26,706 nucleotides of DNA, from NCBI GenBank assembly GCA_002477945.1, contig DLLF01000001.1, forward strand, positions 42,375-69,080. Reading direction: 5' to 3'. Position 1 is the first letter of the stretch; every line of letters starts with the position of its first letter. Of this stretch, positions 23,240 through 26,706 are shown piece by piece. Below the pieces are notes generated by a model. The model was not told where the DNA came from, ran no database searches, and was given only the letters and a program-made list of their open reading frames with translations. Position numbers and translations under genes: made by a program. The stretch comes from Bacteroidales bacterium UBA7569 (lineage in GTDB: Bacteria > Bacteroidota > Bacteroidia > Bacteroidales > Paludibacteraceae).

Positions 23240-23270
23240 TTTGCATTGTTCCTGATTTGAATTATCTTTG
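23240..23270 (+). promoter_or_regulatory. Bacteroidota-type promoter of the plus-strand FISUMP gene
   Basis: TTTG (23240-23243), a 19-bp spacer and TATCTTTG (23263-23270) match the -33/-7 consensus. The start codon is 55 bases downstream. Confidence 0.85.
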
Positions 23271-23325
23271 CGGAAACATATCTGATGTACTGATACTGGA
23301 TTTATTTACTTAACAACAGAACTAT

Positions 23326-24720
23326 ATGAAACAGACCTTTATCGCACTTGCCATGATGTTGTTCTGTGCGGCACCAAGCGCACAGGCGCAGAACCCGCAA
23401 AGAATCAAGCAGATTGACATCACGGTGCGTGTCCCGAATGTGGGCGACGCTATGTTCGACGGCACACAGATTACCGGCATCACCACCGATGTGTTCGGCT
23501 CCGAGAATATGCTTGGCGAACAGAAGATAAACGGTGGCAGCGTGATAATCTATGAGTTTGACACGCAGGGAAATCGCACCTATCCGCTGGTGGAGGAAGA
23601 GTTTCAGGCAGGCAGGGAGTATGTGTTTGTCGTGTATGTGACCAACTACACCGACATACTCTTCAACTACAAGAACGACAAGAACTTCACCGTGGACAAC
23701 AGCATGGTGAACGCCACCATCAACGGTCAGCCGGCAAAGATTCTCCGCGGTTCGTCGGGGCGTCCGCTGATATGCGAGACGATAGTCAAACTGCCTGGGG
23801 AACGCGACCCGCTGCTTGCCAACACGGCTGTCAGTCCTGCCGACGGCGAGCATGCCGGCTACGGATATGTGGACCTCGGACTGCCCAGCGGCACCCTGTG
23901 GGCGACCTGCAACGTGGGCGCAACGAAGCCCGAAGGATACGGCAACTATTATGCCTACGGCGAAACAGAACCCAAGAAGACATACATCAAGGAAAATTTC
24001 ACCGGCTTCGGGTCGTATATCTACAACAATATCCACAACTTCACAACCTTTGGCGAGGAGAATAACTTCTACTCGGTGAGTACGTCCATGGGCTTCAGAC
24101 TCCTGCCCGAGTTCGATGCGGCACGCCGGAACATGGGCGGTGAATGGAGCATACCCACACGCTTGCAAGCGAAGGAACTTCGCGAGAACTGCTATCCCAA
24201 GTTCTTGATAGTGAACGGAGTAAAAGGTACGCTATGGACAAGTCTGAGGAACGGCAAGTCCATATTCACACCCTATTCCGGCACAATGGTAGGGGCAAAA
24301 TTGGAAGGCCGCGGCGTAGGAGGGTACTATCAGACTGCCAATGGCACGCGCGTGCGGAGTATCTACACATTCAACTGGGGAACCTCCTACACCAGAAATG
24401 ATGACATCGGCGTGTCTATGCTCCAAATCTCTACTTACCAGTACAACGAGGACCCTGTGGGCGACAATGTGGTTCCCGGACTGCCCGTGCGTGCCGTGTG
24501 GGGAGGCAAAGAGTTCAGCGGCGACAAACCGAAGTTAGGCAGCAGATTGAAGGCACCAAGACGCCCGAAAGTCTCCGTCGCCCCCAACGACTCAACCGGC
24601 AATAACGATTCTGACAGCAATAACGATTCTGGCAATAGTAATGATTCCAACCGCAATAGCAATCAGAAAGCCAAGGAAGTGATAGAAAAGGGAATACAAA
24701 TATTCAACTTCCTGAGATGA
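23326..24720 (+). CDS. Secreted FISUMP-domain protein with Asn/Ser-rich end (464 aa)
   Basis: The only supported plus-strand gene. It has a signal peptide (MKQTFIALAMMLFCAAPSAQA, cleavage about residue 22) and an N-terminal beta-rich domain (about 27-165) that I do not recognise; its end reads FTVDNSMVNATINGQPAKIL. A classical FISUMP domain follows from about residue 180 to 405: VDLGLPSGTLWATCNVGA, EGYGNYYAYGETEP, RNMGGEWSIPT and a closing GLPVRAVWG, the counterpart of QSVRLV in the other proteins. Residues ~420-448 are low-complexity Asn/Asp/Ser repeats encoded by AAT/AAC-rich DNA. The protein ends VIEKGIQIFNFLR, without the shared tail. Its variable segment shows less NNC bias than the cassette proteins. 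It is probably exported; the role is unknown. Confidence 0.88.
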   Translation: MKQTFIALAMMLFCAAPSAQAQNPQRIKQIDITVRVPNVGDAMFDGTQITGITTDVFGSENMLGEQKINGGSVIIYEFDTQGNRTYPLVEEEFQAGREYVFVVYVTNYTDILFNYKNDKNFTVDNSMVNATINGQPAKILRGSSGRPLICETIVKLPGERDPLLANTAVSPADGEHAGYGYVDLGLPSGTLWATCNVGATKPEGYGNYYAYGETEPKKTYIKENFTGFGSYIYNNIHNFTTFGEENNFYSVSTSMGFRLLPEFDAARRNMGGEWSIPTRLQAKELRENCYPKFLIVNGVKGTLWTSLRNGKSIFTPYSGTMVGAKLEGRGVGGYYQTANGTRVRSIYTFNWGTSYTRNDDIGVSMLQISTYQYNEDPVGDNVVPGLPVRAVWGGKEFSGDKPKLGSRLKAPRRPKVSVAPNDSTGNNDSDSNNDSGNSNDSNRNSNQKAKEVIEKGIQIFNFLR

Positions 24721-24753
24721 TACTGCGTGCAGGTGAGACCTATGTTAGAGGGG

Positions 24754-24809
24754 AGAGATTAGGGATTAGAGATTAGAGATTAGAGATTAGGAATTAGAGA
24801 TTAGAGATT
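24754..24809. repeat. Eight 7-bp tandem repeats (AGAGATT)
   Basis: Eight heptamers in perfect register: six AGAGATT, one AGGGATT, one AGGAATT. It lies 33 bases after the plus-strand FISUMP stop codon. It belongs to the heptamer family at 14555, 25333-25399 and 26076-26171. Confidence 0.92.
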
Positions 24810-24866
24810 AGAGGGTTGGGGCGGGCGATAGTATCGCCCTGCTAAGAAACGATAGACCTTCCCCGA

Positions 24867-24883
24867 CCCCTCCAGAGGAGGGG
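24867..24883. repeat. CCCCTCC-AGA-GGAGGGG palindrome
   Basis: Seven-base perfect arms around AGA, in the intergenic region between convergent genes. It could terminate transcription from both sides. It is a member of the dispersed CCCCTC palindrome group. Confidence 0.7.
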
Positions 24884-24985
24884 AGAGAGGGATTAGGGAT
24901 TAGGAGGGGACAATAAAAAAGAGACCGCTTGACAGGTGGCCAGGCGGGCTCGATGGAAGTGTATGAATAACGGACTATTGCCCGA

Positions 24986-25321
24986 TTATTCCATTTCGGC
25001 AGCGACTTGGTGCCAGACGTACTGGCGGAGAGTCGTGTACTGACGCTGCGACTTGAAAGCCGCAATGTCGGCAGGAATCTTGGTAGCATCGTGAAGGCGG
25101 GCATTGACCGCCTGACAGATGGCCCCGAAGCGTGTGCAGTACTCCTGTTCGGACTGCGAGAGGGCAGTACGGCGTTTGCGCAAGACAGTGGTAAAACACG
25201 GATTAGCCAACATAGCGGGATTGGCTGTCGCCGCCTGCCGCACCATATAGGTGGTTTGATGACGCTTGACAATCTTGCCACTAAGGGTGGCAATAGGGTC
25301 GATGTAAGTTACTTTCGCCAT
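24986..25321 (-). CDS. Small basic protein of unknown function (111 aa)
   Basis: MAKVTYIDPIATLSGKIVKR... is an uninterrupted frame with no signal peptide or membrane segment, rich in Ala, Gln, Arg and Thr. Its C-terminal part, FKSQRQYTTLRQYVWHQ, matches the equivalent region of the 104-aa protein upstream (WKSQTKCKTLRGYIFSQ), and both start MAK(V/I), so the two are paralogues. Their conservation despite divergence argues for real genes. I do not recognise the family. It lies 146 bases downstream of its paralogue, separated by heptamer repeats, and may be in the same transcript. Confidence 0.72.
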   Translation of the reverse strand: MAKVTYIDPIATLSGKIVKRHQTTYMVRQAATANPAMLANPCFTTVLRKRRTALSQSEQEYCTRFGAICQAVNARLHDATKIPADIAAFKSQRQYTTLRQYVWHQVAAEME

Positions 25322-25332
25322 AGTAATTTTAG

Positions 25333-25399
25333 TTGAGTGTTGAGAGTTGAGTGTTGAGAGCAGTTTTTAGAGATTAGGGGTTAGAGATTAGGGGGTTAG
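25333..25399. repeat. 7-bp repeats between the two small paralogous genes
   Basis: TTGAGTG-TTGAGAG occurs twice (25333-25346 and 25347-25360). After six bases, TTAGAGA-TTAGGGG occurs twice (25367-25380 and 25381-25394), followed by a further TTAG. All share a period of 7, and the array lies in the leader of the 111-aa gene. Confidence 0.9.
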
Positions 25400-25467
25400 T
25401 TTCGTAGCCACAATAACCCTGTTCTCTTTTGGCTACACCAAACACTCAACTCCAAACAGATTACAGA

Positions 25468-25782
25468 TTAGGGTTTGGCGTATTCTTGGGAGAATATGTA
25501 ACCACGAAGCGTTTTGCACTTGGTTTGGCTTTTCCACTTGAGGAGATAGGCTGCGCGTTGGGCAGCGTCCGCCATAATCGTGGAGACCTTGGCTTGCACA
25601 GCCTTCATCTTCTGCTGTGCCGTCTGCTGCCCTTCTGAGGGCGGCAGGTTGGTAGCAGGGTGCTTGAGGGCAACGCCGATAATCTGGTTGTCAAACGTGC
25701 GTACACGGGTGTACACTTTGTCGGTGCGGGCATACTTGCCGCGAATAGCATCGAAATGCGTCATAGGCTCAATCTTAGCCAT
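25468..25782 (-). CDS. Small basic protein of unknown function, paralogue (104 aa)
   Basis: MAKIEPMTHFDAIRGKYART begins a soluble, Lys/Gln/Ala-rich protein with no signal peptide. The N-terminal third (HFDAIRGKYARTDKVYTRVR) corresponds to IDPIATLSGKIVKRHQTTYM of the 111-aa protein, and the C-terminal TLRGYIFSQ to TLRQYVWHQ. The middle is probably helical. Similar small MAK-starting proteins occur as strings of paralogues in Bacteroidales, but the function is not known to me. The gene lies 411 bases downstream of the RloB-like gene. Confidence 0.72.
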   Translation of the reverse strand: MAKIEPMTHFDAIRGKYARTDKVYTRVRTFDNQIIGVALKHPATNLPPSEGQQTAQQKMKAVQAKVSTIMADAAQRAAYLLKWKSQTKCKTLRGYIFSQEYAKP

Positions 25783-26075
25783 GGCTGTAAATCGGTTGTG
25801 TATATCCAGCCGAGAAGGGTTGAAAACGAATAAATAATAATAGTAAGGTCGCTGAAAACAAAAGTATTATGTTTCAATAGTCACCGAGGTTGTTAGGTTT
25901 AATAGCAATGACTATTGGTATGCAGATATACCTTAATAATCGAAAGACCGCTGTTGTTTTTGGGGTGCAAGGTCGAACGTGTGCACCCGAGGCACGTTCC
26001 TCATGGCAGTGCGTGACTGCGAGGCTTTTAGACAATCATAGGCGCAGAGACGATTGACCTGAGTATCGGTGAGGT
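25783..26075. other. Intergenic region without a gene
   Basis: About 290 A+T-rich bases between the RloB-like gene and the small paralogues. I see no coding frame. A TACTTTTG box on the minus strand (25859-25866) could be a -7 element for the 104-aa gene, but no matching -33 box is at the right distance. Confidence 0.5.
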
Positions 26076-26171
26076 TTGAGGGTTAGACAATTAGGGGTTA
26101 GATAGTTAGGGGTAAGGGGTAAGGGGTAAGGGGTAAGGGGTAAGGGGTAAGGGGTAATGGGTAAGGGGTAA
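26076..26171. repeat. Heptamer array including nine (G/T)GGGTAA units, G-quadruplex-prone
   Basis: Degenerate TTGAGGG/TTAGNNN heptamers (26076-26112) run into nine consecutive 7-bp units at 26109-26171: seven GGGGTAA, one TGGGTAA and a last GGGGTAA. Runs of four G separated by TAA are strongly G-quadruplex-prone and telomere-like. The array starts 22 bases beyond the stop codon of the RloB-like gene. Confidence 0.95.
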
Positions 26172-26193
26172 TGGCATAACGCGAGGTGTATTT

Positions 26194-26706
26194 TTAAGAG
26201 ATTTGTCTATTGGATTCGGTTTGCAAGCGCCGGACGAGCAAGTAGATGCGCGATGAAGGATTAGCCATATCAGTGAGCAAGGCGGCACGCTTGACGGCAA
26301 GAGGCATATTGTTTTGCAACAAACGGGTCTGTTTGTCAGTAAGTATGCCTTTGTGGTAGTTGCGCCATTCCGGGGCAGACTGCTGCAAAGTATGCACCAT
26401 ATCACGGGAAGCAATAGCCGCACGTTGGTCGGCAGAATGCAAGAGGAACCACAATTCGATAGTCGGATTGGACGCCAGCAACTCGGCATTGCATTTTTGC
26501 AGCCGTGGCAGAAGTTCCGCAACATCCAAATCGTACATCAGGAATGTAGAAACACGGTCGGAAGGGTTGAGTTGCATAGAGCGTTTGTATTCGTCAATCA
26601 GATGTTTGGAGACAGATTGCCCCTGTATGGAAGACACGATACGTATGGGTGCACGGAAATAGCGGCGTAACATATCAATGTATGCTTCTTCGGTTTGCCC
26701 CTCGCA
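26194..26706 (-). CDS. RloB-family protein, 5' end outside the window (170 aa seen)
   Basis: The frame is open to the window edge and begins CEGQTEEAYIDMLRRYF, so the internal ATG at 26673 is not the real start. The start of the RloB domain matches the CEG-x-TE-x-x-Y pattern, MYDLDV is the expected acidic strand, and SNPTIELWFLLH matches the hallmark SNP-x-x-E-x-W-x-LLH motif. The layout is TOPRIM-like. RloB is known as the small partner of the RloA ATPase in genes linked to type I restriction loci, so an ATPase gene is expected just beyond the window. Probable role: nucleic-acid-directed defence, inferred from the family. The C-terminal end here looks complete. Confidence 0.85.
   Translation of the reverse strand, partial: CEGQTEEAYIDMLRRYFRAPIRIVSSIQGQSVSKHLIDEYKRSMQLNPSDRVSTFLMYDLDVAELLPRLQKCNAELLASNPTIELWFLLHSADQRAAIASRDMVHTLQQSAPEWRNYHKGILTDKQTRLLQNNMPLAVKRAALLTDMANPSSRIYLLVRRLQTESNRQIS

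Noticed and set aside
26106..26525. 139-aa minus-strand frame ending in LPLTHYPLPLTPYP repeats
   Set aside because: The repeat peptide is merely the translation of the GGGGTAA array, and the remainder overlaps the RloB-like gene in another frame.
1..26706. tRNA, rRNA, integrase, transposase or att sites
   Set aside because: None could be recognised on either strand, so mobility of the cassettes is inferred only from duplication, deletion and remnants, not from an encoded recombinase.

Overview
The window looks like accessory chromosome of a Bacteroidales bacterium (phylum Bacteroidota), about half G+C. Three things support this: promoters of the type TTTG / 19-21 bp / TAnnTTTG, several secreted FISUMP-type (Fibrobacter succinogenes major paralogous) modules, and stand-alone genes of families common in Bacteroidales (Bro-N/DinD-like, Fic-DUF4172, AAA-DUF4143 and DUF1016/YhcG). 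The species cannot be fixed from the sequence. Nearly everything is on the minus strand; the only convincing plus-strand gene is at 23326-24720.

Layout, read in minus-strand transcription order from the right. At 24986-26706 there is a 5'-truncated RloB-like gene and two small paralogous unknown genes, separated by 7-bp tandem repeats. At 23326-24720 (plus strand) there is a secreted FISUMP protein. At 21283-22472 a nitroreductase gene and an ogt-type DNA alkyltransferase gene overlap by ATGA, followed by a fossil of a TolC-type efflux gene. At 15268-20535 a 1755-residue secreted protein carries fibronectin-like domains, four InlB-like C-terminal repeats and a short conserved tail. At 13591-14967 a small secreted protein precedes a FISUMP protein.

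The core, 937-13262, is a chain of cassettes. Each cassette is one intracellular accessory gene followed closely by one secreted FISUMP gene: DUF1016 nuclease + 782-aa FISUMP; truncated Bro-N + 534-aa FISUMP; AAA-DUF4143 ATPase + a collapsed FISUMP remnant; Fic + 594-aa FISUMP; full-length Bro-N/DinD + 321-aa FISUMP. Promoters can be seen only in front of the DUF1016, AAA and Fic genes, so three transcription units are likely: 13262-7862, 7671-5988 and 5837-937.

The FISUMP modules share conserved frames, but the segment between their LPxxG and VR(L/P)V motifs is hypervariable and rich in NNC codons (Tyr, Asn, Asp, Ser, Gly). That pattern resembles variable regions of diversity-generating retroelements. 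No reverse transcriptase or template repeat is visible here, so any such machinery would act in trans. Every accessory gene family in the chain carries its own palindromic or tandem DNA repeat. The working hypothesis is a cassette array in which accessory genes of the defence/toxin type are shuffled by recombination among near-identical surface-protein genes.
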